DNA of 47,786 bases from positions 1 to 47,786 of the forward strand of contig CAZCDS010000051.1 in assembly GCA_964497585.1 (NCBI GenBank). The letters are read 5' to 3'. The notes under the pieces are model-generated. The model ran no database searches. It was not told where the DNA came from and saw only the letters and a program-made list of their open reading frames with translations. Shown piece by piece: positions 1 to 7,645 of this stretch (its first letter is position 1; each line of letters starts with the position of its first letter). The position numbers and the translations under genes are program-made. The DNA comes from CAZCDS01 sp964497585 (GTDB lineage: Bacteria > Desulfobacterota > Desulfomonilia > Desulfomonilales > Desulfomonilaceae).

Positions 1-394
1 CCTCCGGCGAGAAATCCGGGACGAGGAGCGACGCAAAACCGAAAAGGAAGACTGACGGGCACTGAGAGAGTTCACCGGGGAGAGCCTTTCTTGCAAAAAG
101 CTGCTCCGCGCAGGGCGATCCATCCAGCAAGCAATTCCCAGGTCTCCCCTTAGTGCTCAGATACCTGGAGGCGGACACTAGGCCCCACGCCGAGTGCCCC
201 GGCCCTCTCCCCAAGAACGTCGTAGTTTGGTTCCGGTAGGCCCCCTGTCTTCGGCGAGAGGTACTGCGGCTTCCATCACGGCGAGCCAAAAGACTTCTGT
301 CAATAGTTTTGTCTGCCCACTTCTTCGCCTTGACAACAAATCTCGACTTGACCAGCCCGATGACGTGTTTGGGAAGCTTGCAGAGCAAGGCCAT
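1..394 (-). CDS. Possible partial unknown protein running off the left edge
   Basis: I do not recognise this frame. An ATG at 394-392 is preceded on the minus strand by AAAGGGG with a 5-nt gap, and the frame stays open for 131 codons to the window edge. The first 30 or so codons have G/C-rich third positions and encode a Lys-rich start (MALLCKLPKHVIGLV). After about position 310 the codon bias is lost and the product becomes Ser/Arg-rich without pattern, so the true gene may shift frame there, or the open frame may be chance. The start signal is the main support. Confidence is low. Confidence 0.25.
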   Translation of the reverse strand, partial: MALLCKLPKHVIGLVKSRFVVKAKKWADKTIDRSLLARRDGSRSTSRRRQGAYRNQTTTFLGRGPGHSAWGLVSASRYLSTKGRPGNCLLDGSPCAEQLFARKALPGELSQCPSVFLFGFASLLVPDFSPE

Positions 395-618
395 GTATTC
401 CCCTTTCACAGTTTTGCACTGCCTGGATCGTACCGAGATGTCGTTTTTGGGTAATTTTGATACCAGGAAGTAGGAAACCGCTTCTCAACCGCCACAGGTC
501 CAACCGGTCACGACGTTCGTTCGAGGCGCCCGTGTAGCATGTTCGAGGCTCAGAATAGGCCGCATGTGAATTCTAGCTCACTTCTCGACTGAGTCACGAA
601 GACCGGTGCGTGAGTTCT

Positions 619-634
619 CATACCATTCGGTATG
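619..634. promoter_or_regulatory. Inverted repeat, candidate enhancer site for a sigma-54 activator
   Basis: CATACC-ATTC-GGTATG is a perfect 6-bp inverted repeat with a 4-base centre. It lies about 130 bp upstream of the start expected from the sigma-54 element at 732-746, a normal distance for an NtrC-family enhancer site. The repeat is seen directly; the role is inferred. It could equally be an RNA hairpin. Confidence 0.35.
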
Positions 635-642
635 AAACCGGC

Positions 643-666
643 AGAAGCCTCTCGCCTGGGCTTTTT
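643..666 (+). terminator. Terminator-like hairpin
   Basis: AGAAGCC at 643-649 pairs with GGCTTTT at 659-665, with one G-U pair and a 9-base loop, and the 3' arm runs into five T residues. The stem is short. No convincing plus-strand gene ends upstream of it, so its role is unclear. Confidence 0.3.
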
Positions 667-731
667 GTGAGAACCGCGGAACCAATTGATATTACAACTA
701 TCTTACTGCGTGCTTCCGATTGATTCCCGAA

Positions 732-746
732 TGGCACACTTGTTGC
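732..746 (+). promoter_or_regulatory. Sigma-54 (RpoN) promoter
   Basis: TGGCAC-ACTTG-TTGC matches the -24/-12 consensus TGGCAC-N5-TTGC exactly, with GG at 733-734 and GC at 745-746 at the required spacing. Transcription would start near 757. The next gene with a good start is the outer membrane protein at 1072, which implies a leader of about 315 nt. An NtrC-family regulator is encoded at 39417-40775, but nothing in the sequence links it to this site. Confidence 0.7.
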
Positions 747-850
747 CTTTCAGTTCAGGCCAACTCAACGCAAAGACGCTACGCAACGAGCTCGGGGAAT
801 GGGATCAAGCATCAGAGGCAGGAGCCTGACCGAGTCCTGCTGATCTAACA

Positions 851-911
851 CACCGGTCACGGTGCTGTAGCGCTACGGCCGGTGCTCCGGTGAGGTCGGC
901 AGAGACGGAGC
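851..911 (+). promoter_or_regulatory. Structured leader RNA region, unknown class
   Basis: Two overlapping stem-loops can form in the leader downstream of the sigma-54 promoter. CACCGG at 851-856 pairs with CCGGTG at 879-884 around an inner palindrome GTAGCGCTAC (867-876). GCTCCG at 884-889 pairs with CGGAGC at 906-911. The two share base 884, so full pairing of both is not possible. I do not recognise a known riboswitch; it lacks the cobalamin, SAM, TPP and c-di-GMP signatures I looked for. It may be a regulatory 5' UTR or a small RNA. Confidence 0.35.
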
Positions 912-960
912 CCGGGGATGCGTCACAGCGTCGCTTCCGTTCGAAAGGGAGGGGAGCACC

Positions 961-1059
961 TTGGCGAGGTCCGGTCGTGGTTCTGCCCTTGCAGGCATTT
1001 CGCCTGAAATTCGTAATGCTTCTTTTTCATTTCAATGGAAGTCTCACGGGCTTGGCTAG
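961..1059 (+). CDS. Candidate 32-codon leader ORF
   Basis: A TTG codon at 961 is preceded by GGAGGGG (948-954) with a 6-nt gap. The frame runs 32 codons to a TAG at 1057-1059, two bases before the AGGAGAGG ribosome site of the next gene. The peptide begins MARSGRGSALAG and has no recognised motif. The strong ribosome site and tight placement suggest translational coupling to the outer membrane protein, but a TTG start and short length leave chance likely. Confidence 0.25.
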   Translation: MARSGRGSALAGISPEIRNASFSFQWKSHGLG

Positions 1060-1071
1060 AAGGAGAGGATA

Positions 1072-2757
1072 GTGAAGAACACCGTAGTGTACGCGATTGC
1101 AATTCTGGTAACCGGTTGGTTTGCGGTGACTCCTGGTTCGTCCTACGCCTGGGAGTTCTCCATGGACGGAAGCTTCACGTGGGAGTACAAGCTGTACTCT
1201 CAGTTGGGATCACGAGGCTTTTTCGGCATTTATGACGTGGACACGGCCGCGCCGCAGGGAGATGCAGCCTCTTTGAACGGGTGGCTTGGAAACGAGATCG
1301 CTTTTGGGAGCATCACGTCTGGCTCGGATGTTTCCGGGGCAAGCATATACGTCTCGTTCAATCCCGAGCTTCGGATCAACAAGGCGATCCGGTTGCGGGG
1401 GAACTACTATATCGGGGCCTGGGATAATCAACCGATCGGGGGCTACGCGGGTGGAGTCGGCCGATTCTGGGCGCCTGAGTATTTCAACAGCACGATTCCG
1501 GGGATTCAAAGTTCCTTTTCTCCCGGATACTGGAACATCTTCTGGCTGTCAGCGCAGACTCCGTGGGGAACCGCCGTCCTGGGCAAACGACCCTTCAGCT
1601 TCGGTACCGGCCTCATTTTTGACGGCGAGGACAACACGTCTTCAGAGTCGACCATGCTCGTAGCGCCGTACGGTCCCTTCCGTATCGGCGTGGTCTGGTA
1701 TCCCTGGCGTCGAGGCCTTGCGTACCCGGCGCTCACGGACAAGAACGCGGTCCGGCGGTTTCACATGGGCACGTTTTTTACGTACGACGCCGCGTCCCTC
1801 TCATTCGGCTCACTGATCGAGTATATAACGTTTCACCAGGGTCCTGAATCCGCTCTCACCCAGGCCACGAGGGCTGCGGTGATACCGAGAGACGACACGA
1901 TTTGCGACGGAACCATCTTCGCAAAGTATGACAACGGCAGGTTCTTCTTTAACGCCGAGGTGGCGTGGTTCAAGCAGACAACGCGACGTCAGCGCGACCT
2001 GAACAACACCCAGCCGGCCATTGCAGGGTCTGGGAGTTTGTTTCGCCCCACGTACATCGATCACTGGCGCGCGATGACCGAGCTCGGAACAGTTGGCGGT
2101 CCGGCCAGGTTGAGCGTGCTCTGGGCATGGGTGGAAGGTCCGGACAGGCGACACGGTATTCTCAACGATCGCAACCCTGACCTTCGCGGAGTGACACAGC
2201 TCAGCAATTTCAGCGTATTTCGTCCGTACAGTATTCTGCTTTCCTGGGATTACGGGTCCGGCAACAACTCGCTCACTGCATCGGTCGGCAATATCGGCTC
2301 AGACAACGGGTACGTGACGGATGCAAATGTGTACGCAGCCAGAATAGACTACGCGGTGGCCTGCAACCTCAATACGTACATCACCTTCTTCTGGGCCGAA
2401 AGACTTTCCCACGGCTACGGGTGGGGTTACATCAGCCCCAATCTTATCGGTGGTGCACCGGACGGCCTGGTGACCTTCACGGACAAAGGGACCTATGCCA
2501 CTCCGTCTCCTGCAATTCCCGACAACAGTCTCGGCTGGGAGATCGATATCGGATTCGATTGGCAACTCCTGGACGGGTATACGATCAACACGGCCTTCGG
2601 CTACTGGCAGCCGGGCAAGTGGTTCAACTTCGCATGTGTGGACAGATCCAATTCGGGCTGGAAGACTCCCAATCCTGGAAACCTTTGGGGGATCAATCCG
2701 GGAAGGAGCATCGATCCTGTCTTCGGCGTCGACCTTACGATCGTGGGTGAATTCTAG
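1072..2757 (+). CDS. Beta-barrel outer membrane protein, porin-like, unknown family
   Basis: A 561-residue protein starting at a GTG preceded by AGGAGAGG (1061-1068). The first 27 or so residues form a classical signal peptide with one Lys, a hydrophobic core and a Ser-Tyr-Ala end. The mature chain is rich in alternating aromatic and small residues, has many Gly/Asn/Asp turns, and ends in Phe (VGEF), the usual C-terminal signal for BAM-mediated outer membrane insertion. I infer a barrel of perhaps 16 or more strands acting as a porin or channel; I cannot name the family or a substrate. It appears to be transcribed alone, possibly from the sigma-54 promoter at 732-746, which would make it inducible. 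A CG-rich hairpin follows the TAG stop. Confidence 0.85.
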   Translation: MKNTVVYAIAILVTGWFAVTPGSSYAWEFSMDGSFTWEYKLYSQLGSRGFFGIYDVDTAAPQGDAASLNGWLGNEIAFGSITSGSDVSGASIYVSFNPELRINKAIRLRGNYYIGAWDNQPIGGYAGGVGRFWAPEYFNSTIPGIQSSFSPGYWNIFWLSAQTPWGTAVLGKRPFSFGTGLIFDGEDNTSSESTMLVAPYGPFRIGVVWYPWRRGLAYPALTDKNAVRRFHMGTFFTYDAASLSFGSLIEYITFHQGPESALTQATRAAVIPRDDTICDGTIFAKYDNGRFFFNAEVAWFKQTTRRQRDLNNTQPAIAGSGSLFRPTYIDHWRAMTELGTVGGPARLSVLWAWVEGPDRRHGILNDRNPDLRGVTQLSNFSVFRPYSILLSWDYGSGNNSLTASVGNIGSDNGYVTDANVYAARIDYAVACNLNTYITFFWAERLSHGYGWGYISPNLIGGAPDGLVTFTDKGTYATPSPAIPDNSLGWEIDIGFDWQLLDGYTINTAFGYWQPGKWFNFACVDRSNSGWKTPNPGNLWGINPGRSIDPVFGVDLTIVGEF

Positions 2758-2794
2758 TTCGGCAAACTGAGGTATTTCGATGACGGACTTACTA

Positions 2795-2831
2795 CCGGGG
2801 AGGAGCGACCTGGACAAGAGCCCTCCCCCCG
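2795..2831 (+). terminator. GC-rich hairpin after the outer membrane protein
   Basis: CGGGGAGG just after the stop codon can pair with CCTCCCC(CC)G at 2822-2831 across a loop of about 18 bases. There is no T tract, so it would be at best a weak or bidirectional terminator between this gene and the convergent nifS. Confidence 0.3.
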
Positions 2832-2864
2832 TTCTCATCCAACCCCCCAATTTTCGGGCCGGTC

Positions 2865-2885
2865 AGTCGGCTGGTCTTTCCGACT
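2865..2885 (-). terminator. Hairpin downstream of nifS
   Basis: AGTCGG (2865-2870) and CCGACT (2880-2885) form a perfect 6-bp stem with a 9-base loop, about 57 nt past the nifS stop on the minus strand. There is no T run, so this is only a candidate terminator or mRNA-stabilising hairpin. Confidence 0.25.
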
Positions 2886-2941
2886 ACCGCTGCGACCATA
2901 CGTAAGGCTTCCCGTTCCTGAGAGCTGCCTCTCCTCTTCCG

Positions 2942-4129
2942 TTACTGGACGGTGCAGACAGCGTCAAGGTTCTCTCTCCCAAAGGGTGACATCGCCCTCA
3001 AGGTCCCGATAATCTTGGGAAGTTCTGCGATAACGAATTCCACCTCTTCCTCGCTGGTGTAGCGTGAAAGGGAGAAACGAATCGAGCCGTGGACAGCAGT
3101 GAAGGGCACGCCCATGGCCCGGAGCACGTGTGACGGTTCGAGCGAGCCCGAGGTACACGCGGATCCGGAAGAGGCGCAAATCCCTTTTTCGTCCATCCGC
3201 ATGAGGATCGCCTCACCTTCCACAAACTCGAAGCCGATGTTGAGCGTGTTCGGCAAGCGGGGTTCCTCGTTCCCGTTGAGATGAGATGACGGGATTGCTT
3301 GCAGTAGACCCTCTTGCAGTCGATCCCGAAGGGCCTTGACTCTGATGTTCTCTGATTCGAGGTTTTCCCCGGCAAGCTTTGCTGCTTGGCCGATACCGAC
3401 GATCCCGGGCACGTTCTCCGTGCCGCCCCGGCGGTTCGATTCCTGGTGTCCTCCCAGAACGAACGGAGAGAATCGAGTCCCCCGTTTGACATAAAGGGCG
3501 CCGATACCCTTCGGCCCGTGAAACTTGTGCCCCGAGAGCGCAAGGAAATTGATGTTCGTCGAGCGAAGATTCAGCGGCACCTTGCCAACGACCTGAACCG
3601 CGTCCGTATGCATCAGGGCACCATGCTCATGCGCCATTTCCGCGATCTCGACGACTGGAAAGATTACGCCTGTCTCGTTGTTCGCCCACATGACCGAGAC
3701 GACCGCTGTTCTGTCCGAAATGACGCTCCGAACTTCCTCAAGGTCGAGCATCCCCTCTTTGTCGACCGACAACCATCGAACCGTGTACCCGCGGTCCCGT
3801 GCCAGATGCTTGCACAGATTGAGCACCGCCGGATGTTCCACACGGGTGGTGACGATTTCCCTTCGATCCGCCTGGGTCTCCAGCGCGCTCAGAATCGCGG
3901 TGGAATCGGATTCCGTACCACCCGACGTGAAGACTATTTCCTGAGCCGATGCGCCGAGCAGCTCTGCCAGACTCGCCCGGGCGTCGGCGAGGTTGCGGGC
4001 GACCGAGCCACCGAAGGAGTGCATGCTCGAAGGATTGCCGTAGCGATCCGTGAAGAATGGCTGCATAGCCTCAAAGACTTCGGGGGCAACCTTGGTTGTG
4101 GCGTTATTATCCATATAGACGGTCTTCAT
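2942..4129 (-). CDS. nifS: Cysteine desulfurase NifS
   Basis: This PLP enzyme takes sulfur from cysteine to a protein persulfide and passes it to the scaffold NifU for iron-sulfur cluster assembly. The 395-residue product starts MKTVYMDNNATTKV, the standard NifS/IscS beginning. An upstream in-frame extension is ignored because it overlaps nifU and lacks family similarity. Visible landmarks are the PLP lysine in SGHKFHGPKG and the catalytic cysteine loop SSGSACTSGSLEPSHVL, close to the NifS-type spacing. Its ATG overlaps the nifU stop (ATGA), so the two genes are translationally coupled. No nitrogenase genes are in the window, so general cluster assembly is the likely role. Confidence 0.97.
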   Translation of the reverse strand: MKTVYMDNNATTKVAPEVFEAMQPFFTDRYGNPSSMHSFGGSVARNLADARASLAELLGASAQEIVFTSGGTESDSTAILSALETQADRREIVTTRVEHPAVLNLCKHLARDRGYTVRWLSVDKEGMLDLEEVRSVISDRTAVVSVMWANNETGVIFPVVEIAEMAHEHGALMHTDAVQVVGKVPLNLRSTNINFLALSGHKFHGPKGIGALYVKRGTRFSPFVLGGHQESNRRGGTENVPGIVGIGQAAKLAGENLESENIRVKALRDRLQEGLLQAIPSSHLNGNEEPRLPNTLNIGFEFVEGEAILMRMDEKGICASSGSACTSGSLEPSHVLRAMGVPFTAVHGSIRFSLSRYTSEEEVEFVIAELPKIIGTLRAMSPFGRENLDAVCTVQ

Positions 4130-4977
4130 CCCGTAACCTCCTCCACTACGAGATCCGGCAACACCAATTCCCTCAGCTTTTCCTGGATACCCACGTTCAG
4201 GGTAATTTGGGAACTCGGGCAGGAGGTGCACATGCCCCGCAACGCAACCATCACCTTGTTGCCTTCAACATCGATCAATTCGATGTCGCCTCCGTCGTGC
4301 TGCAGCATCGGCCGAATTTCCTTCTCAATTACCTCTTGAATCTTCGCTATCTTCTGTATGTTGGTCAAACGAGGTGGGGAGACGTCCTTCTTCTGCTGCG
4401 TCTTTTCCAGTTCGCCCCTCACTTCGGCAATGATCCGCTCGATCTTGTCGTGACACTGACCACAGCCGCCGCCAGCTTTGGTATAATGAGTCACGTCCTC
4501 CACGGTGGTTAGTTTGTTCTCCATGACTTCCTGCCTGATCTGCTGATCGGTAACACCGAAGCATTCACAGACCAGTTCTCCCTCAATGAGTTCACGGGGA
4601 GGCGGCTCTCCGCGGTAGCAGGCAACCGCGGCATGGAATGCGTCCCGTCCCATGACTGAACAGTGCATTTTCTCCTCCGGCAGCCCGCCGAGGAAGTCGG
4701 CAATGTCTCGGTTGGTTATTTGCAAGGCTTCGTCCACCGTCTTGCCTTTGATCATCTCCGTCAGAGCGCTGCTCGAAGCGATTGCGCTTCCACAGCCAAA
4801 TGTCTGGAACTTCGCGTCTTCGATTCGGTCCGTTTCCGGGTCGACCTTCAGGTAGAGCTTCAGCGCATCGCCGCACGCGAGCGATCCTACCTCTCCGACC
4901 CCGTTGGCATCCTGAATTTCTCCCACGTTTCTCGGGTTGAAGAAATGGTCCTTGACTTTTTCACTATATTCCCACAT
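4126..4977 (-). CDS. nifU: Iron-sulfur cluster scaffold NifU, three-domain form
   Basis: A 283-residue scaffold on which [2Fe-2S] and [4Fe-4S] clusters are built with sulfur from NifS. The start MWEYSEKVKDHF is chosen because GGAGGGG lies 6 nt upstream and it is the family's usual N-terminus; a longer frame adds 12 residues. In order it has an IscU-like domain with three Cys (SLACGD, TFGCGSA, CSVMGRDAFHAAVAC), a central BFD-like [2Fe-2S] domain (CECFGVTDQ and CGQCHDK), and a C-terminal Nfu domain with CTSC. This complete architecture is typical of diazotrophs, epsilonproteobacteria and many deltaproteobacteria. A TATACT hexamer at 5058-5063 on the minus strand may be part of the promoter; I see no clear IscR site. 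Confidence 0.97.
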   Translation of the reverse strand: MWEYSEKVKDHFFNPRNVGEIQDANGVGEVGSLACGDALKLYLKVDPETDRIEDAKFQTFGCGSAIASSSALTEMIKGKTVDEALQITNRDIADFLGGLPEEKMHCSVMGRDAFHAAVACYRGEPPPRELIEGELVCECFGVTDQQIRQEVMENKLTTVEDVTHYTKAGGGCGQCHDKIERIIAEVRGELEKTQQKKDVSPPRLTNIQKIAKIQEVIEKEIRPMLQHDGGDIELIDVEGNKVMVALRGMCTSCPSSQITLNVGIQEKLRELVLPDLVVEEVTG

Positions 4978-5136
4978 GTGGTACCCCTCCGTCTGTTGTC
5001 CGGTCTGTGACACTCGAAAGTAGCAGACGGACCCGCTTCTATCAAGTGCCTATCATTAGTATAAGTACGAAGTCTGCGAGTAGAACCCCTTCTGTCGGCA
5101 ATTCTCTGAGGCTCGAGTCCGCCAAGCGCTCTTTTA

Positions 5137-5355
5137 TTACTTGGATTCGGGGAAAAAGAGGAGATCGGGATCCAAATGGATGAACCGCCACGAATGTCCC
5201 AAGAAGTGGGCTTCCTCCCAGGTTGCGGCAGCCGGTCTTCCCCACACGCCTTGGCGGGGAACGGAGATCCGGGTTTCCGGAAAGGTCTCCCCTTTGTTGA
5301 AGAAACGGGCTTCCCATTTCCGGCCGTTGATGTTGTAGTACCGGCTGTCGGCCAA
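5137..5355 (-). CDS. Small unknown protein with TTG start
   Basis: A 72-residue product, Trp/Phe-rich (RYYNINGRKWEARFFNKG, then WEEAHFLGHSWRFIHLD), not recognised. The likely start is TTG at 5355, with GGAGG 7 nt upstream. It lies in the same frame as the secreted protein at 5416-5847: between that gene's TGA and this TTG the frame is open for 20 codons. It could be a separate coupled gene or the tail of a longer protein broken by a stop. The aromatic composition looks protein-like, and no better frame covers the region. Confidence 0.45.
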   Translation of the reverse strand: MADSRYYNINGRKWEARFFNKGETFPETRISVPRQGVWGRPAAATWEEAHFLGHSWRFIHLDPDLLFFPESK

Positions 5356-5415
5356 GCCAGACCCTCCAGCTTCCTGGCAGGTGGACGTCGCTGAACTCTG
5401 TCGGATTTCCCTGGG

Positions 5416-5847
5416 TCAGGGCATCCTCATTTTTAACGGGATGCGACGCCCCTTTGATGTCGTTAGAATCCCCTCGACCATGTTGTCCCGAGTGATTTGT
5501 CCTTGGAAACGGTGACCCGAGTGATGGGCGGCGCGAACGTGTCTGCCCTGAATCTTGCCGGTAAAATGATACGTACGCCACTTGTCAAAAGGAAGTCGGA
5601 CGTGCGCGACGCCCTGGAGCCGATTGCCTTTGCGCCTGACGTCCATCTTGATGTCGGCTCCGAGCATCCGTGTTCTCAGCACCTTTCGGGTCCACACAGA
5701 CTCATGCGGAACTCTTCCGTGGGCAGACGCGGAACTCTTGGCAAGGATAATCGGTCTTTCGAGGGCTGAATCTGAACAAAAGGCGAGAGGGACTAAAAGG
5801 ATGCAAACGTATTGAACGACAAACATGGCAAACAGCCGAATTGACAT
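5416..5847 (-). CDS. Small secreted protein, unknown function
   Basis: A 143-residue protein with a signal peptide (MSIRLFAMFVVQYVCILLVP, cleavage probably after LAFCSDS). The mature part is basic and strand-like, with repeated polar/hydrophobic alternation (ADIKMDVRRKGNRLQGVAHV, then TYHFTGKIQG), suggesting a small beta-sandwich or lipocalin-like fold in the periplasm. Two ATGs compete: the one at 5853 is 3 nt from GGAGG and the one at 5847 is 9 nt away, so I prefer 5847. It is followed in frame by the small gene at 5137-5355. No family recognised. Confidence 0.65.
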   Translation of the reverse strand: MSIRLFAMFVVQYVCILLVPLAFCSDSALERPIILAKSSASAHGRVPHESVWTRKVLRTRMLGADIKMDVRRKGNRLQGVAHVRLPFDKWRTYHFTGKIQGRHVRAAHHSGHRFQGQITRDNMVEGILTTSKGRRIPLKMRMP

Positions 5848-5912
5848 AATCATGAACCTCCGAAAAAAGTAAACTACACCGCAAGAGTCCATTCCTTTGG
5901 CCTGCAGGTCCG

Positions 5913-6272
5913 TTACTCAGTCAATGAGCCGACTGCCCGTGAGACGTAAAATTCAGCGAGTCTCCCGAACGAAGCCACGTCACCGGGGAGAGGTCGGCCG
6001 CGGAAATACGTGGCTCCGAGAACCCACATCGCGTCTGGACGTGAACTCTTTACATAACGTATATAGTCCCGCACGGCCGCAAAGTGTTCCTCACTTTGCC
6101 GTCTTCCGTGGAGAAGGCTCGTCCTGGAGGGCCGACGCAGCACGAGCCCTCGCTTCACACACGGATCAGGGTACATCGAGACGAACGGTTCCGGTGAAAT
6201 ATCGCAAAACTTCTCTCGCTCGTGCCCGAGCCGTTTGCCAGCTGCCGCAAGCCAAGGCTCCAAATCTTCCAT
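5913..6272 (-). CDS. Unknown protein, possibly the shifted second half of its neighbour
   Basis: A 119-residue frame beginning MEDLEPWLAAAGKRL. It overlaps the 3' end of the gene at 6166-6615 by 107 bp in another frame and has no ribosome site. An overlap this long is unusual. The C-terminal part (AAVRDYIRYVKSSRPDAMW) looks protein-like. A single-base shift near 6270 would fuse the two frames into a product of about 230 residues. I list it separately because I cannot tell a real shift from a spurious frame. Confidence 0.35.
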   Translation of the reverse strand: MEDLEPWLAAAGKRLGHEREKFCDISPEPFVSMYPDPCVKRGLVLRRPSRTSLLHGRRQSEEHFAAVRDYIRYVKSSRPDAMWVLGATYFRGRPLPGDVASFGRLAEFYVSRAVGSLTE

Positions 6273-6615
6273 CGCTTGCTCGAACTATCACGAGTCCGGG
6301 CTCGAGGGTCCTGGCTTCCTCGGACGACTCCAGCGTCACTGTCACGGATTCGGCGATCACTACGGACTCGCTGTCCCGCTCCTGCACGGCCAGCGCAATG
6401 CTCTGAACGATTCCCAGCAAGAGATGCCGGTCGGGTCGAGGGACTCCTTGCGCGAGATAGACATGAGGAATGCCGGATGCCCTGTGCTCGATGACCAGCT
6501 CCAGGTCCGTGGAAAACAGAGTTTGCTGCGGAAGCGGATCGATGAGGAGTTTCATGAGGGCGAACCGGAAATGTGGATCAGATATCACCTGTTTGATTAC
6601 GCATCGAAATGACAC
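6166..6615 (-). CDS. Unknown protein downstream of rlmB
   Basis: A 149-residue product starting at a GTG immediately after the rlmB TAG stop, so coupled translation is plausible. An internal ATG at 6555 (MKLLIDPLPQQT) gives a shorter alternative of 129 residues. It contains a mixed alpha/beta segment (HRASGIPHVYLAQGVPRP, then LLLGIVQSIALAVQERD) but no motif I can name. See the overlapping frame at 5913-6272 for a possible frameshift. Confidence 0.5.
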   Translation of the reverse strand: MSFRCVIKQVISDPHFRFALMKLLIDPLPQQTLFSTDLELVIEHRASGIPHVYLAQGVPRPDRHLLLGIVQSIALAVQERDSESVVIAESVTVTLESSEEARTLEPGLVIVRASDGRFGALACGSWQTARARAREVLRYFTGTVRLDVP

Positions 6616-7386
6616 CTAATCCGCGCGATGCGTTCGCCTCATCCTCTGCCGGCTGACCTCGGACAGCAAGATGGCGGCCGTTTGAGAGACATTGAGCGAA
6701 TCGATTCTTCCGTACATGGGAATCGAGATGAGGCCATCGCAGCGTTCACGGACGAGACGCCGAACGCCGCGTTCCTCGGAACCTAGCACCAGTGCAACGT
6801 CGCCGCTCAGGTCCATGTCGTAACAATAATCGGTGCCGTGAGGATCCGCGGCAAAGACCCAGTAACCAGCCTGTTTCAACTCTTCGATCGATCGCGCCAG
6901 ATTGACTACACGTGCAACCGGAAGATGGGCTGAGGCGCCGGACGAGGCCTTCTCCGCTGCCGGAGTGACCGACGCGGATCGGTCCCTGGCGAGAACCGCA
7001 GCGGTCGCACCGAGACACTCGGCGCTGCGCAATATGCTTCCCAGATTGGCGGGATCCTGAACTTCGTCCAGCACAACCACCAGTCGGCTGCGAGACGTAT
7101 CTCGCGAGAGTATTTCATCCAGGCCGACGTACGGGAACGGGCCGACTCTTGCTGCAATGCCCTGATGGTGAGGGGTTCCGACCAACGAGGTCAAGTCGGA
7201 TCCCAAGACTGCTTTGACATGGATACTGGGATCCGCAAGGTGGAATACCTGCTCGGTATCCCGGGCCGACCCTCGAACCACGTAGATCTCGTCGACTCGT
7301 CGTCTTCCTGCCGCGAGCGTTTCATGAACCGGGTGAACCCCGTAGATGATTGACCGGGTGCGGCCGGAGTGCTTTCTCTTGCTCAA
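6616..7386 (-). CDS. rlmB: 23S rRNA 2'-O-methyltransferase RlmB (SpoU family)
   Basis: A 256-residue TrmH/SpoU-family enzyme that methylates a ribose in 23S rRNA (G2251 in E. coli). The N-terminal RNA-binding part begins at YGVHPVHETLAAGRR. The C-terminal knotted SAM-binding domain has the three family motifs: LDEVQDPANLGSILRSAE, LVLGSEERGVRR and IPMYGRIDSLNVSQTAAI. Length is normal. Its ATG overlaps the rpoZ stop by 4 nt, placing it in the same transcript. Assignment to RlmB rather than another SpoU paralogue rests on the N-terminal domain and length. Confidence 0.94.
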   Translation of the reverse strand: MSKRKHSGRTRSIIYGVHPVHETLAAGRRRVDEIYVVRGSARDTEQVFHLADPSIHVKAVLGSDLTSLVGTPHHQGIAARVGPFPYVGLDEILSRDTSRSRLVVVLDEVQDPANLGSILRSAECLGATAAVLARDRSASVTPAAEKASSGASAHLPVARVVNLARSIEELKQAGYWVFAADPHGTDYCYDMDLSGDVALVLGSEERGVRRLVRERCDGLISIPMYGRIDSLNVSQTAAILLSEVSRQRMRRTHRAD

Positions 7387-7628
7387 TCGTTCTTCTTATC
7401 GACCCTTACGGTGCTCTCGTCCTCAGCTTCCTCTGGGGGAGGTACCTTTCCCTTGACCGACCCATGGGCGATTTCCCTCAGAGCCATGACAACCTCACGG
7501 TTGTCTCTTCCTCGGACGAGCAGGGGCGCGCCTCTCTTGAGTTGTTTGGTTCGCTTGGACGCAAGGATGACCAGTGCAAAACGGTTCTCAACTCTCTCCA
7601 GACAATCCTCTACAGTTACTCGGGCCAT
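7383..7628 (-). CDS. rpoZ: RNA polymerase omega subunit
   Basis: An 81-residue omega subunit that binds the C-terminal part of beta-prime, aids core assembly and helps form the ppGpp site. The start MARVTVEDCLERVENRFALV and the following basic segment ASKRTKQLKRGA are the family signature. A charged C-terminal tail rich in Glu/Lys follows. It overlaps rlmB by 4 nt and begins 17 nt after yicC. In many genomes gmk lies between yicC and rpoZ; it is absent here. Confidence 0.92.
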   Translation of the reverse strand: MARVTVEDCLERVENRFALVILASKRTKQLKRGAPLLVRGRDNREVVMALREIAHGSVKGKVPPPEEAEDESTVRVDKKND

Positions 7629-7645
7629 TTTTCAACTTCTTTCAA

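Larger units (their letters stand above)
395..731. other. Non-coding stretch upstream of sigma-54 promoter
   Basis: No reading frame here combines a start signal with coding-like codon use. It holds a 16-bp inverted repeat (619-634) and a small terminator-like hairpin (643-666). An outer inverted repeat, GTTCTCA at 614-620 and TGAGAAC at 668-674, encloses most of both. The stretch ends where the sigma-54 element begins. Confidence 0.5.

Noticed and set aside
3386..4339. 317-codon plus-strand open frame
   Set aside because: It is antisense to nifS and nifU, whose motifs are unmistakable; its own translation has no domain pattern.
2942..4977. Nitrogen-fixation island
   Set aside because: Only nifU and nifS are here, and these serve general iron-sulfur assembly in many non-diazotrophs.
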